33,393 nucleotides of DNA from the NCBI GenBank assembly GCA_030754315.1, contig JASMAO010000007.1:1-33393 (forward strand), read 5' to 3'. This DNA is from SAR202 cluster bacterium. GTDB lineage: Bacteria; Chloroflexota; Dehalococcoidia; Lucifugimonadales; JASMAO01. The translations under genes and the position numbers were made by a program. Positions 1 through 8,656 of the stretch are shown piece by piece; position 1 is the stretch's first letter; each line of letters begins with the position of its first letter. Below the pieces are notes generated by a model that saw only the letters and a list, made by a program, of their open reading frames with translations, searched no databases and had not been told where the DNA came from.

Positions 1-1512
1 TTGTTTCGTAACATCACAAGCTTAGGTCTAATCCTAGCCGGATCCCTACTAAGCGCCTGCATTGTTGCTTCTGAAGACTCGAAACTCCCTCCAGTTCCGG
101 TCCCTGTACCTCTGACAACATCGGCTTCCATCCTTGAAACAAACACTCTGATTGCCCGGGTCGACGGTACTCTAGACATTCCGGGTGAACTCTACGTGGA
201 ATATTGGGCTCCTGGGATAGACCGGTTGCGTACTCCTGTCTTTTCATCCGAAGGGACGGGTTTTTCTGTTCATCTAGTTAGATTACAGGCAGCTACAAAC
301 TACAGCTATATAGTACTTGGCACCAACCGCGAAGCTGAAATTTCTATCGGACCCACAGGCAAATTTGTAACAGGGGATCTCCCTAAAATCTTGGACGAAG
401 CCAGATTCGACGTCATAAGTGGGGCATCTACCCATGATTTAACCTTCCTAGAATTCCGACAGGCTGGATTCATGGGACTAGTCGCCTTTGACACTAATGG
501 CCGCATAGTGTGGTACTTCGAAGGTCCAGAAGACGAACAGCCCTACATTATGGCGCAGAAACCTAACAGGAACATAATTTACATCGCAGGTCACAAGGGT
601 GGCACTACAGGAAAGGGTCTCGTTGAAATCAACCCTCTAGGTAAGGAAATCGATCGCCTAATAGACGAATGCTCGCCTTTCGGGCCGATTCATCACGATA
701 TTGACATTCTCCAAGATGGCCGCGTAATGTACCTCTCCCGAGATATCCAGCACCCCGGACATGGAGCCCCACCAAAACCCCAAGAGGGAGACACCATCGG
801 TATCTGGGATCAATCCAATAACCGTAACGACATCGTTTGGAACATATTCGACTACATTTCTCCTTCTGATCGTACTGTACCCGATTCAAACAGAACGTTG
901 CCTGGAAATCCTGTTTGGGGAGGTTGTGAACGTGACAGGAATGTCCAAGACTGGAGCCACGGAGAATCGCTGTCAACGGCTGAAGACGGGATGGTGTTGG
1001 CCTCATTCCGGCATTTGAATCAGATCATATCCATCTCCCCCGACTTCAATTCTGTCCAGTGGCGGCTTGGTGGACCGGGCAGTGATTTCAAATTCCCTGA
1101 TGTCACTGACAGGTTTCACCATCAACATTCTGTCATTGCCCTGCCGAACGGTAACGTCCTTCTATTTGACAACGGAAACTACCGTCCTGAGACTGAAGGA
1201 GGGGAATATTCCCGGGCTCTAGAACTCTCATTGAACATGACGACAATGACTGCAACAAAAGTTTGGGAGTACCGCCATGAGCCAGACATATTTTCGATAT
1301 GTTGCTCCAGTGTCTCGCGCCTTAGTAACGGCAACACCCTGATCCTATTTGGCAGCGTATTTGGAGATCTGTGCTGTAGGCCCTACGTCATTGTGGAGGT
1401 AACTTCTAAGGATAAAGTCGTGTGGAAAGTCAGACACACATCCACAAATAAAACAAGTCAGCAGCGGATTTACCACAGTGACTCCATAATGGGCGAAAGC
1501 TCAGCCAAATAG
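1..1512 (+). CDS. Arylsulfotransferase (ASST)-like lipoprotein
   Basis: The 503-residue product begins with a lipoprotein signal peptide. A hydrophobic stretch at residues 8-18 is followed by the lipobox LLSAC with Cys20, so the protein should be anchored outside the membrane. The rest reads as a beta-propeller of the arylsulfotransferase family: HHDIDILQDGRVMYLSRD near the middle, then a WSHGESL motif, the FHHQHSVIALPNGNVLLFDNG block and a final LSNGNTLILFG block. Known family members move sulfate between phenolic compounds, but many distant homologues are uncharacterised, so the reaction is not certain here. The TTG start lies exactly at the window edge. The signal peptide looks complete from there, although an upstream start cannot be excluded. 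The next gene is 231 bp downstream on the same strand. Confidence 0.75.
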   Translation: MFRNITSLGLILAGSLLSACIVASEDSKLPPVPVPVPLTTSASILETNTLIARVDGTLDIPGELYVEYWAPGIDRLRTPVFSSEGTGFSVHLVRLQAATNYSYIVLGTNREAEISIGPTGKFVTGDLPKILDEARFDVISGASTHDLTFLEFRQAGFMGLVAFDTNGRIVWYFEGPEDEQPYIMAQKPNRNIIYIAGHKGGTTGKGLVEINPLGKEIDRLIDECSPFGPIHHDIDILQDGRVMYLSRDIQHPGHGAPPKPQEGDTIGIWDQSNNRNDIVWNIFDYISPSDRTVPDSNRTLPGNPVWGGCERDRNVQDWSHGESLSTAEDGMVLASFRHLNQIISISPDFNSVQWRLGGPGSDFKFPDVTDRFHHQHSVIALPNGNVLLFDNGNYRPETEGGEYSRALELSLNMTTMTATKVWEYRHEPDIFSICCSSVSRLSNGNTLILFGSVFGDLCCRPYVIVEVTSKDKVVWKVRHTSTNKTSQQRIYHSDSIMGESSAK

Positions 1513-1531
1513 TGACAAATTTTTGATAAAA

Positions 1532-1545
1532 ACCCGGACACGGGT
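1532..1545 (+). terminator. Short GC hairpin after the ASST-like gene
   Basis: ACCCG-GACA-CGGGT is a perfect 5-bp stem with a 4-nt loop, 19 bp after the stop codon. The following sequence is only moderately T-rich (ACTCATTCAATTTTA), so this is a weak intrinsic terminator candidate. The rest of the 231-bp spacer shows nothing I recognise. Confidence 0.3.
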
Positions 1546-1743
1546 ACTCATTCAATTTTACGCCGCCTAAAGAAAATGAAGATCATAGTCGAGCCTCTCG
1601 GATCCTCTGAATCACGGTCTAACATCACGCCTATTCCGTTATTGAGTTAGAGAAGTGTGCCTACAACTTGAACCATTGACACCCTAATGCTCCACTCGTA
1701 CACTCGCCACTGTCAGGATAAGATCTAAGATAGGATTTACCCT

Positions 1744-3540
1744 TTGGCCACACGTTCTGACTTCATACTTTCGTGTACCGTCGACTTCCCAGACGATGTG
1801 TCACATGGCAGCTACACGCTAAAACTCCTAGACGAAATGATGGTTCAGATAAAGAGCATGGGAGTTAGTCGTATCTACTGGCTCTACTATGGGGACATAA
1901 ACCAAAACTCATATTGGGCCGGCAACCTATTCCAACACAGGTTGATGACCTATGGCCCACAGACCATCGACCGCATTGGAGAACCTTTGAAAGCAGCCGT
2001 GCCCATAGCACATAAGTACGGCATGGAGATCTATGGGGTGCTGAAGCCATATAACACCGGAGCATCTGGATCGTATCCGGAGGGGTCGGCTCTGGCCAAC
2101 GCTACTTCCCTAAAACGCATTGGGGGAACACTCTGGCAAGCCATTCCTTTCATACAAAGCCATCCAGAAGTGCGACTAAAGCGGCGGCCCGTGGAAATAC
2201 CAGACACTCTCAATTCAACCACAATTAAAAAGATCAGATTGGTGAAAAGCGATTCGTCTCCTACCCGAATAACAAGAAACCACCTACAGATTTGGACGAG
2301 TCAGGAAAACTGGAAATACACTCACAAAGACAATCTTAACTTCACCATCAAGGACGCTGTAGAGCCTGCACCGAGCGAGATTTGCGATTACTACGGCAAC
2401 CTAATAACTGCAAAAGCCGCCCCCGTCCGTACTCTGACGATAGAAGGACTCGATCTGAGAGATAAATACATACTTGTCACCACAGATTTCAACGATGGCA
2501 ACGGCGATTTCAGCAATACTGGTATCGGCATGATCGAGGCCTTCGGGGATGACTCATCACCGCTCCCCATTGAAGTGGCTACCCTCAGCACCGTTTGGAA
2601 TGGGCCGCGCGATTTTCGTACAGGTGGGCTGGAATTCGACTCCGGATTTGGCACACTAGCCGTAACGCTTGACAATAACAACCAAAAGCAAGAGGGCATT
2701 GACGAATGGGAATCACATCAGCGTGGTGGAGTTATCGCGTTCGCCCTTGGTAAAAACGACTACCTCCCATCAACGCCATGTGAAATCTATCCGGGGGTCA
2801 GAAAGCTTTGGGCAGGCTGGGTTGATCGTATCCTAGACACCGGGGTGGACGGCATAGACATACGAATCTCTCACCACGGCAGTATCGTTGATGAACCACT
2901 AGCATACGGATTTAACGAACCAATATTGGCGGAGTTTAGCCAACGATTTGGTGCTGAACCATCACATTCCTATGAAGACATACGACGGCTCGCAACCATA
3001 CGTGGAGATCATTACACAAATTTCTTCCGGGAGACCAGCAGGAAGACCCGAGAGCGAGGCAAGAAAATGCAGTTCCATCTCCACACTGAAGCCTTTCACT
3101 CAAAACCGGTGCACGGACAAGTAATTGGATTCCCACCAAACATCTTTTTCGATTGGAAATTGTGGATCGATGAGGGATTGGTCGATGGCATCACCTTCCG
3201 AACGAGCTGGTTCGAAGGATGGGAGGATCCTCCACAAGGCGAGCCAAACCGGCAACAACTGTCACGCTCACTAGGCGATCCGGTGGCAAGAGAAGCACTA
3301 AAATATGCTAATCAAGCTGAGGTGCCAGTATACCTAAACAGATACATATCACGCGCTGTCGGAAACGATGAGTACGTCGCCGACCTAAATAAAGTGTACA
3401 GGGACCCTAGATTCTCCGGTTTCGATATTTACGAGTGGGCCAGTCTGGCCCACTCAAATCCAGATGGTACCCTACTCGAACCGATTCTTGACGGCATCCA
3501 GAAAATTCGTTCGCAAACCCACAAACTAGGCTTTACTTGA
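1744..3540 (+). CDS. Large glycoside-hydrolase-like TIM-barrel protein with inserted beta domain
   Basis: The protein has 598 residues and no signal peptide, so it is probably cytosolic. The N-terminal part (about 1-145) reads as the first strands and helices of a TIM barrel (VSRIYWLYYGDI, YGMEIYGVLKPYN). Residues about 160-330 are a beta-rich stretch unlike a barrel and look like an inserted carbohydrate-binding-type domain. Residues about 345-595 return to barrel character, with VDGIDIRISHHG, a WLWIDEGLVDGI-like block and FDIYEWASL near the end. This layout resembles glycoside-hydrolase-like (family-10-like or DUF187-type) proteins, but I cannot assign a substrate or catalytic pair. The start is TTG, with AGGA about 8 nt upstream. 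The gene precedes a DegT-type sugar aminotransferase by 73 bp, which would fit carbohydrate metabolism. Confidence 0.6.
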   Translation: MATRSDFILSCTVDFPDDVSHGSYTLKLLDEMMVQIKSMGVSRIYWLYYGDINQNSYWAGNLFQHRLMTYGPQTIDRIGEPLKAAVPIAHKYGMEIYGVLKPYNTGASGSYPEGSALANATSLKRIGGTLWQAIPFIQSHPEVRLKRRPVEIPDTLNSTTIKKIRLVKSDSSPTRITRNHLQIWTSQENWKYTHKDNLNFTIKDAVEPAPSEICDYYGNLITAKAAPVRTLTIEGLDLRDKYILVTTDFNDGNGDFSNTGIGMIEAFGDDSSPLPIEVATLSTVWNGPRDFRTGGLEFDSGFGTLAVTLDNNNQKQEGIDEWESHQRGGVIAFALGKNDYLPSTPCEIYPGVRKLWAGWVDRILDTGVDGIDIRISHHGSIVDEPLAYGFNEPILAEFSQRFGAEPSHSYEDIRRLATIRGDHYTNFFRETSRKTRERGKKMQFHLHTEAFHSKPVHGQVIGFPPNIFFDWKLWIDEGLVDGITFRTSWFEGWEDPPQGEPNRQQLSRSLGDPVAREALKYANQAEVPVYLNRYISRAVGNDEYVADLNKVYRDPRFSGFDIYEWASLAHSNPDGTLLEPILDGIQKIRSQTHKLGFT

Positions 3541-3613
3541 ACTATGGAATAAGAATATCCAGCTATTATTTCCTCAAATTACACCTCTCCCATATATGTA
3601 GGAGCAACCGACA

Positions 3614-4702
3614 TTGACCATACGAATCCCCTGGGAAAATCCCCTTTTCGATAAAACCGAATTAACCTTATTGCAGCAAGTATTTGAAAAAAATACAGGT
3701 GATACCACTCTGGATTCATTCGAGTCAGCCCTCGGGGAATTTATCGGCAATCCTCGGGTCGTTACAGTGAATAATGGTACCCTAGCACTGCTGGTAGCGC
3801 TGATGCTAATCGACATTGGGCCTACCAACAAAGTCATCGCGCCAACTTATACGTTTGCATCTGTCGTAAACCCAATATTGATGCTAGGCGCCACTCCGAT
3901 CCTAGTAGATAGTCACCCCGACTCGATCAACCTAGACCTCGACGCAGTAGAGTTTGCACTGGAAAGAAACCCTGAAGTTAAAGCCATCCTCCATGTTGAT
4001 GTAGGAGGTGTGCCCCCAGACTACGACCGACTTCTGGATATAGCCGAACGATATGGCGTCACCGTTATAGAAGACGCTGCTGAAGCTTTGGGATCCGAAT
4101 ACAAGGGAGGCCGAGTTGGGGCACTGCCGCATATCGTGACATTGAGTTTCCAGACAGCAAAGCAACTGACCTGCTTTGAGGGTGGTGCAATACTGCTACC
4201 CAACGATCTAATGTATGAAAAATGTAGACTTTTACGTCATCATGGTATGTCAGCTCAATACGAACACACCGCCTTCGGGCTTAATTTCCGACTATCGGCT
4301 GTGAACGCTGCGATAGGGCTAGCCCAAATGAAACGCCTAGAAGAATTTCTCCAGCACAGGAACAAGATAATGGATATTTATAGATCCTACCTAGGTGGAG
4401 TCTTAAAATTCCAATCGCCTCCGATAAACGTCACTAGGATGTCTTGGGGAATGGCGATCGTTCAAGCTAGCTGCCGAGAGGAACGCGACAACACAATCGC
4501 GGCTTTGTCAAAAGCCGGAATACAGACTCGCATTAACTGGAAACCGGTTCACCAACAACCCTACCACAGTAAATTTCTTACCGGTAATTTCCCAATAGCA
4601 GACCATGTCTTCGATACAAGCTTCACTTTACCACTCAACAACGGTATGACCCTTGACGATGCTGTGTTCGTCGCAAAACAGGCTGTATCAGCTAATACCT
4701 AA
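3614..4702 (+). CDS. DegT/DnrJ/EryC1/StrS-family PLP aminotransferase
   Basis: This family of PLP-dependent enzymes usually converts keto-sugars attached to nucleotides into amino-sugars. The 362 residues match the family length. Visible landmarks are VVTVNNGTLALLVAL for cofactor phosphate binding, IAPTYTFASVVNPIL, the VIEDAAEALG motif with Asp154, and SFQTAKQLTCFEGG, in which Lys183 is the expected Schiff-base lysine. The NFRLSAVNAAIGLAQ block near the end is also typical. The TTG start is well supported: TAGGAG sits 9 nt upstream. No nucleotide-sugar dehydratase, epimerase or glycosyltransferase is nearby, so the substrate is unknown. A role in surface-glycan or modified-sugar synthesis is inferred from the family only. 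Confidence 0.85.
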   Translation: MTIRIPWENPLFDKTELTLLQQVFEKNTGDTTLDSFESALGEFIGNPRVVTVNNGTLALLVALMLIDIGPTNKVIAPTYTFASVVNPILMLGATPILVDSHPDSINLDLDAVEFALERNPEVKAILHVDVGGVPPDYDRLLDIAERYGVTVIEDAAEALGSEYKGGRVGALPHIVTLSFQTAKQLTCFEGGAILLPNDLMYEKCRLLRHHGMSAQYEHTAFGLNFRLSAVNAAIGLAQMKRLEEFLQHRNKIMDIYRSYLGGVLKFQSPPINVTRMSWGMAIVQASCREERDNTIAALSKAGIQTRINWKPVHQQPYHSKFLTGNFPIADHVFDTSFTLPLNNGMTLDDAVFVAKQAVSANT

Positions 4703-4791
4703 TCTCTTCTGAAAGACATCCAAACCAGACTTCTAAATTAAGCGATTCGAACAACGAACGAATAGTGCTTGCAGCATAAAGGAACATATTC

Positions 4792-5754
4792 ATGATGTTA
4801 ACTGACCGGCATATCAGCGACCCACAAGTTGCAGTGCTAATAGATTTTGAGAACGTCGGTCTCAGCGCAATACGTTGGCTTTTTGATCAGATCTCCGACG
4901 TGGGCAGAATCATAGTTAGGCGAGCCTACGCTGATTGGACGCAGTCCGGTCGAAATCAAAGGGATCATCTTCTGGAGTTGGGTATCGAACCGATACATCT
5001 ATTTCATTCCACGTCCGGGAAAAATTCAAGCGATATTCGCCTCGCGATTGATGCCGTGGAACTGCTTCACTCATCAACCGTAGACACGTTCGTGATAGTG
5101 TCCTCTGACAGCGATTTTGTACCACTGGTTAGTAGACTGCGTGCTGCAGGCAAAACTGTCATAGGGGCGGGTCGCAAAAAAACCGCATCTCGGACTTTAG
5201 TAATTTCTTGTGACCGTTACTATTATCTAGACGCTGGAGGAATCGAGCCTAAAATTCGACCTCAGTCCGCAGAAACACAAGAGGATAGTTTGCTAAAGAG
5301 GGCAGTGGAAGCTGCGATGAACGAGCAAGGGCAGGTAATCGGTAGCAAACTTATCCAGACTATTCAACGTCTCGACCCCAGCTTCAGTTTTCGTGGGCAA
5401 GGTTATAGCACATTCACCAAGTACCTCGAATCTGCTTCTGAGGTGAATGTGATCAGAACACGTGGACAAGGCGATGTAGCCGTTGAGCTTATCGATCCAG
5501 ACAAGCCTCCGACCATCAACATCTCTGCTGATTCTAATCGCTGGGGACCACTAATAGATTCCGAATGGTCAGGAAAAGCGCCTTTTACCGACCATCCCAT
5601 CTCAGGCACCGTAGCTGCATCAATCGCAGCCAATATCCTCGGGTATGAGAAGTTAAGTGATTCGCCATATAAAACCCTTCAACACTTACTCGACTCCAGT
5701 GACGTACTAGGGTCCAATTGGAGACGGGAACGGAATAAAATCATCAGGCGTTAG
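4792..5754 (+). CDS. NYN-domain (LabA-like) protein with OST-HTH/LOTUS domain
   Basis: The N-terminal 135 residues are a NYN/PIN-like nuclease domain of the LabA/DUF88 type. The acidic residues expected at the metal site are present: Asp18 and Glu20 in VLIDFENVG, Asp81 in KNSSDIRLAID, and Asp106 and Asp108 in SSDSDFVPL. Residues about 165-235 fit an OST-HTH/LOTUS domain, an RNA-binding fold often joined to NYN. About 80 further C-terminal residues form a small helical segment ending in a basic tail (WRRERNKIIRR). The predicted role is RNA cleavage or RNA regulation in the cytoplasm, with unknown target. The start is ATG with a second ATG directly after it, and AAAGGA lies about 9 nt upstream. 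The 90-bp gap to the aminotransferase gene and the unrelated function argue against a tight operon. Confidence 0.85.
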   Translation: MMLTDRHISDPQVAVLIDFENVGLSAIRWLFDQISDVGRIIVRRAYADWTQSGRNQRDHLLELGIEPIHLFHSTSGKNSSDIRLAIDAVELLHSSTVDTFVIVSSDSDFVPLVSRLRAAGKTVIGAGRKKTASRTLVISCDRYYYLDAGGIEPKIRPQSAETQEDSLLKRAVEAAMNEQGQVIGSKLIQTIQRLDPSFSFRGQGYSTFTKYLESASEVNVIRTRGQGDVAVELIDPDKPPTINISADSNRWGPLIDSEWSGKAPFTDHPISGTVAASIAANILGYEKLSDSPYKTLQHLLDSSDVLGSNWRRERNKIIRR

Positions 5755-6176
5755 GCCCACTTCCCAAAGGCAAGTGGTGTAATTACGGTGCACTTCTTTC
5801 GTATCCCTGCTGGGTCCAATCGGAGTCATGTTTTCTCTCCGGGATGACTCAAGCATAAGCCATTTTCGAATAATACTGCTACCCAACCAATCTCCGAGTT
5901 GGATCTATTTTTACATCTATGCCCCTTTTTGAGCTAGTGAAAAACAACTTGATGTATACACACCGACATTATCGTGTGTCTCCTCAATCATATTCCCCAC
6001 ATTCTCCGAAAAAACAACCTCTAATGAAGGGGATTCCCCCTAGTTTATTGTTGTTTTCTTAAAAAAGTCTCAGAAACAGAGCGTGTTTCTTCTTGAACCT
6101 ATACAGATTCTTGTTGATGATACGAGGAGTGTTTCTCTTTCACTCATAACGGTGGTAATTCGATGGGGCGGATACT
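5755..6176. other. 422-bp spacer rich in inverted repeats
   Basis: No coding frame looks real here. Five perfect inverted repeats are visible: CCACTT/AAGTGG at 5757-5777, GAGTCAT/ATGACTC at 5823-5850, ACACAC/GTGTGT at 5958-5979, AAAACAAC/GTTGTTTT at 6011-6057 with a GGGGATTCCCC palindrome at its centre, and AGAAACA/TGTTTCT at 6072-6090. The last two are followed by T-rich sequence and could terminate transcription from the left or serve as operators for the propeller gene at 6177. A weak -35-like TTGAAC lies at 6093-6098, without a convincing -10. Confidence 0.5.
6009..6060 (+). terminator. Terminator-like long hairpin with central GGGG/CCCC
   Basis: The arms AAAACAAC (6011-6018) and GTTGTTTT (6050-6057) enclose a GGGGATTCCCC palindrome at 6029-6039. 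The 3' arm is itself T-rich and is followed by CTT, and the 5' side is A-rich, so it could act in both directions. The intervening arms do not pair well, so a strong single hairpin is not assured. Confidence 0.35.
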
Positions 6177-7259
6177 ATGACTCTGCAAATTAAAAGACTA
6201 CAGCCTAGGCTTTCTCGAAGTGGCTTCCAGTACACGTTCTCCGGCGTCCTTACTCTAGTGGTTGCCATGCTATGTGGGGTCATCCTTACCGCAGTTGCTT
6301 GCAATTCGGGGGAAAATCGCCCATTGGTTTTTATTTCTGACAGGGACGGCAATCTGGATATCTATGCTGTCAATGTAGCGAGTGGTGACGAAAAAAACCT
6401 TACTGAAAGCCTTCAGGACGAATTTAACCCAATAGTGTCCCCCGATGGCAAGGTTATTGCCTTTCAGTCTGGAACCGAGGCGAACAGTATTCTGGAGACA
6501 ATGCATGTTGTTGACAGAGACCACACCTCCCGTCAAGCACTTACAAACAGTATGGGCAAGGATCGAGATCAAAGGTGGTCACCAAACGAGAAGCGTTTAG
6601 CTTTCATCCGAGAAACAGCTGACCGAACAAACCTTTATGTAATTAACTCAGATGGATCAGATGCCATGTCGCTGACATCAATCCCCGCTGACGAAATAGG
6701 TGGATGGTCACCTGGTGGCAAGGCAATTCTTTTCGCAGTGCGAGATGGCAAATATCAAGGAATCTACCAACGGAATCCAGACGGAGTCAACGAATACCAA
6801 CTGACTGACATTCCAGGCTACAGCCCGAGGTGGTCTCCCGACAATAAATTCATCGCTTTCATCTCCTCGTTTCAAGACGATAACCCCGATATATATATTA
6901 TGAGTGTTGATAGGATAAACCTGAATGAGAGTTTTGATAGGGCGAACCTGAAAAGAATTACAACCCCCGAGGCCGAGCATAGTTTATCCTGGTCACCGGA
7001 CTCAACTCTGCTACTCTTCGTCTCTGGAAAGGGTGACAACGCTGAGATTTACACCTTCGACGTAGAGAGTTCCGTGCGCAACCGCCTCACTCACAACGAT
7101 GTCCGTGACAACGAGCCCGTTTGGGAATCCAATAGCGAACGAATAGCATTCGTTTCTATGCTAGACGGTGATTCCGAGATATTCGTTATGAACTCTGATG
7201 GATCCAATCAGATACGCTTAACCAACGACACCTTCAACAACACTAGCCCTTCTTGGTAG
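6177..7259 (+). CDS. TolB-like beta-propeller lipoprotein
   Basis: The 360-residue product has an N-terminal hydrophobic helix (about residues 23-40) ending in the lipobox LTAVAC with Cys42, so it should be a membrane-anchored lipoprotein. The rest is a string of TolB/PD40-type blades. Successive copies of the WSPD-type motif followed by a short beta strand occur as VSPDGKVIAFQS, WSPNEKRLAFI, WSPGGKAILFA, WSPDNKFIAFIS and WSPDSTLLLFVS, plus a degenerate sixth copy WESNSERIAFVS. The final PSW probably closes the propeller with the first blade. Such proteins usually act as binding or scaffold modules; no enzymatic residues are evident. An out-of-frame ATG at 6163 was not chosen. The gene stands alone between the repeat-rich spacer and the proline operon. 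Confidence 0.8.
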   Translation: MTLQIKRLQPRLSRSGFQYTFSGVLTLVVAMLCGVILTAVACNSGENRPLVFISDRDGNLDIYAVNVASGDEKNLTESLQDEFNPIVSPDGKVIAFQSGTEANSILETMHVVDRDHTSRQALTNSMGKDRDQRWSPNEKRLAFIRETADRTNLYVINSDGSDAMSLTSIPADEIGGWSPGGKAILFAVRDGKYQGIYQRNPDGVNEYQLTDIPGYSPRWSPDNKFIAFISSFQDDNPDIYIMSVDRINLNESFDRANLKRITTPEAEHSLSWSPDSTLLLFVSGKGDNAEIYTFDVESSVRNRLTHNDVRDNEPVWESNSERIAFVSMLDGDSEIFVMNSDGSNQIRLTNDTFNNTSPSW

Positions 7260-7371
7260 CCAGTAAGGTAAACGATGCTGGATATTCAACGATAGCACTT
7301 TCACAAACGACTGGGAGTCTTTAGCAATAATCGGCTTTTCGTTAACAATCAACGGCATCCTGTAAATTCGT

Positions 7372-7401
7372 TTGGTCGCCATCTAGGCAGGCTGATATAA
7401 T
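7372..7401 (+). promoter_or_regulatory. Extended -10 promoter of proBA
   Basis: TGATATAAT is a perfect extended -10 element, with TATAAT at 7396-7401. A poor -35 candidate, TTGGTC at 7372-7377, lies 18 bp upstream. Transcription would start near 7408 and give a leader of about 50 nt to the proB ATG. Confidence 0.55.
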
Positions 7402-7457
7402 GGGAAAGGCAGGGATGCGCGGCTGACCATCCTTACCTCCCACCGAAAGGGCGCGCC

Positions 7458-8630
7458 ATGTCCACTCAGAAAATCTCAAAATCAACTGTGGACCAAAAGC
7501 CGCCCAATGTAAACCGGCCGCGCTACACCCGAATCGTCGTCAAGGTCGGTACTGCCCTACTCACCCATAGAAGTAACCGCCTAAACATTCAAACTCTGGC
7601 ATCGCTTGTTGAGCAAATCGCTCATCTCCATCTAAAAGGATACGAGATGCTGTTGGTCACTTCGGGAGCAGTGGCAGCAGGCCACCATGTGCTAGGCATA
7701 GACTCTACCAAAAAAAATGTTCCTTTGCGGCAAGTGCTTGCAGCGGCCGGTCAGGGCCGCCTGATGCACGTATACGAGCAACTCTTTGATTGGCACGGTA
7801 TTCCAGTTGCTCAAGCACTCTTAACCAGACGCGACCTCAGTGACCGGGTTGGGTACCTAAACATACGAAATACTTTGATGTCTCTACTGAATCTAAAAGT
7901 AATTCCTATCATAAACGAGAACGATGTTGTAGCTGTAGAAGAGCTAGACAGTGATGGCTTTGGTGACAACGACAATCTCTCAGCTATGGTAGCGAATTTC
8001 GTAGATGCAGACATGCTTATTATGCTCGGAGAGATAGATGGCCTGTACACTTCCGACCCTCACAAAGACTCTGCTGCTCGGTTAATCCCCCGGGTGGAAC
8101 GAATGACCGAAAGCATCGAGGCCCTGGGAGGTGTTTCATGGGACGAAAAAGGACGCGGTGGGATGGCAACCAAGTTAGAGGCTGCAAGGTTAGCTACAGC
8201 TTCGGGTGTTAATGTGGTCATCGCGGGGGGGCGTACACCTGATGTGATTACCTTACTGGCAAAAGGAGACGATATTGGCACTACTTTCCCGGCCTGTAGC
8301 ACAAAGATGGAAAGCAGAAAGCGTTGGATGCTGAGCGGCCTGTCCAATAAAGGCGAAATCAATGTAGACGACGGGGCTGCACGCGCATTGATAGACAACA
8401 ACCGTAGCCTTCTACCGGCCGGAATCAAAGAGGTGCGCGGCAATTTCAGCCGTGGCGACATCATAACTATCATTGCGACTGAGGGAAACGAAATCGCCGC
8501 GGGCATCTCCAATTACAATTCTGTAGACTTGGCTAAGATAGCCGGTACAAAATCCGACCTAATAAGCGAACTCCTTGGACACGACTATGGCGAAGAGGCC
8601 ATTCATCGAAATAACATGGTATTACTCTGA
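7458..8630 (+). CDS. proB: Glutamate 5-kinase
   Basis: This enzyme catalyses the first step of proline synthesis, phosphorylating L-glutamate with ATP in the cytoplasm. The 390 residues comprise an amino-acid kinase domain and a C-terminal PUA domain (about residues 290-370), the usual architecture. Landmarks are VVKVGTALLT with Lys29, the glycine-rich LLVTSGAVAAG, IINENDVVAVEEL, FGDNDNLSAMVA for nucleotide and glutamate binding, and GGMATKLEAA. The first 20 residues are a slightly long leader with no family counterpart. The ATG is preceded by GAAAGG 7 nt upstream, and a TATAAT promoter lies about 57 bp upstream. proA follows after 26 bp on the same strand, so the two are almost certainly co-transcribed. 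Confidence 0.97.
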   Translation: MSTQKISKSTVDQKPPNVNRPRYTRIVVKVGTALLTHRSNRLNIQTLASLVEQIAHLHLKGYEMLLVTSGAVAAGHHVLGIDSTKKNVPLRQVLAAAGQGRLMHVYEQLFDWHGIPVAQALLTRRDLSDRVGYLNIRNTLMSLLNLKVIPIINENDVVAVEELDSDGFGDNDNLSAMVANFVDADMLIMLGEIDGLYTSDPHKDSAARLIPRVERMTESIEALGGVSWDEKGRGGMATKLEAARLATASGVNVVIAGGRTPDVITLLAKGDDIGTTFPACSTKMESRKRWMLSGLSNKGEINVDDGAARALIDNNRSLLPAGIKEVRGNFSRGDIITIIATEGNEIAAGISNYNSVDLAKIAGTKSDLISELLGHDYGEEAIHRNNMVLL

Positions 8631-8656
8631 GTTTCACAAAATATCGAGATAAATAT

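Noticed and set aside
5800..5850. Possible tRNA or T-box-like fold around GAGTCAT/ATGACTC
   Set aside because: No T-loop, acceptor stem or T-box motif is present; only a simple inverted repeat remains.
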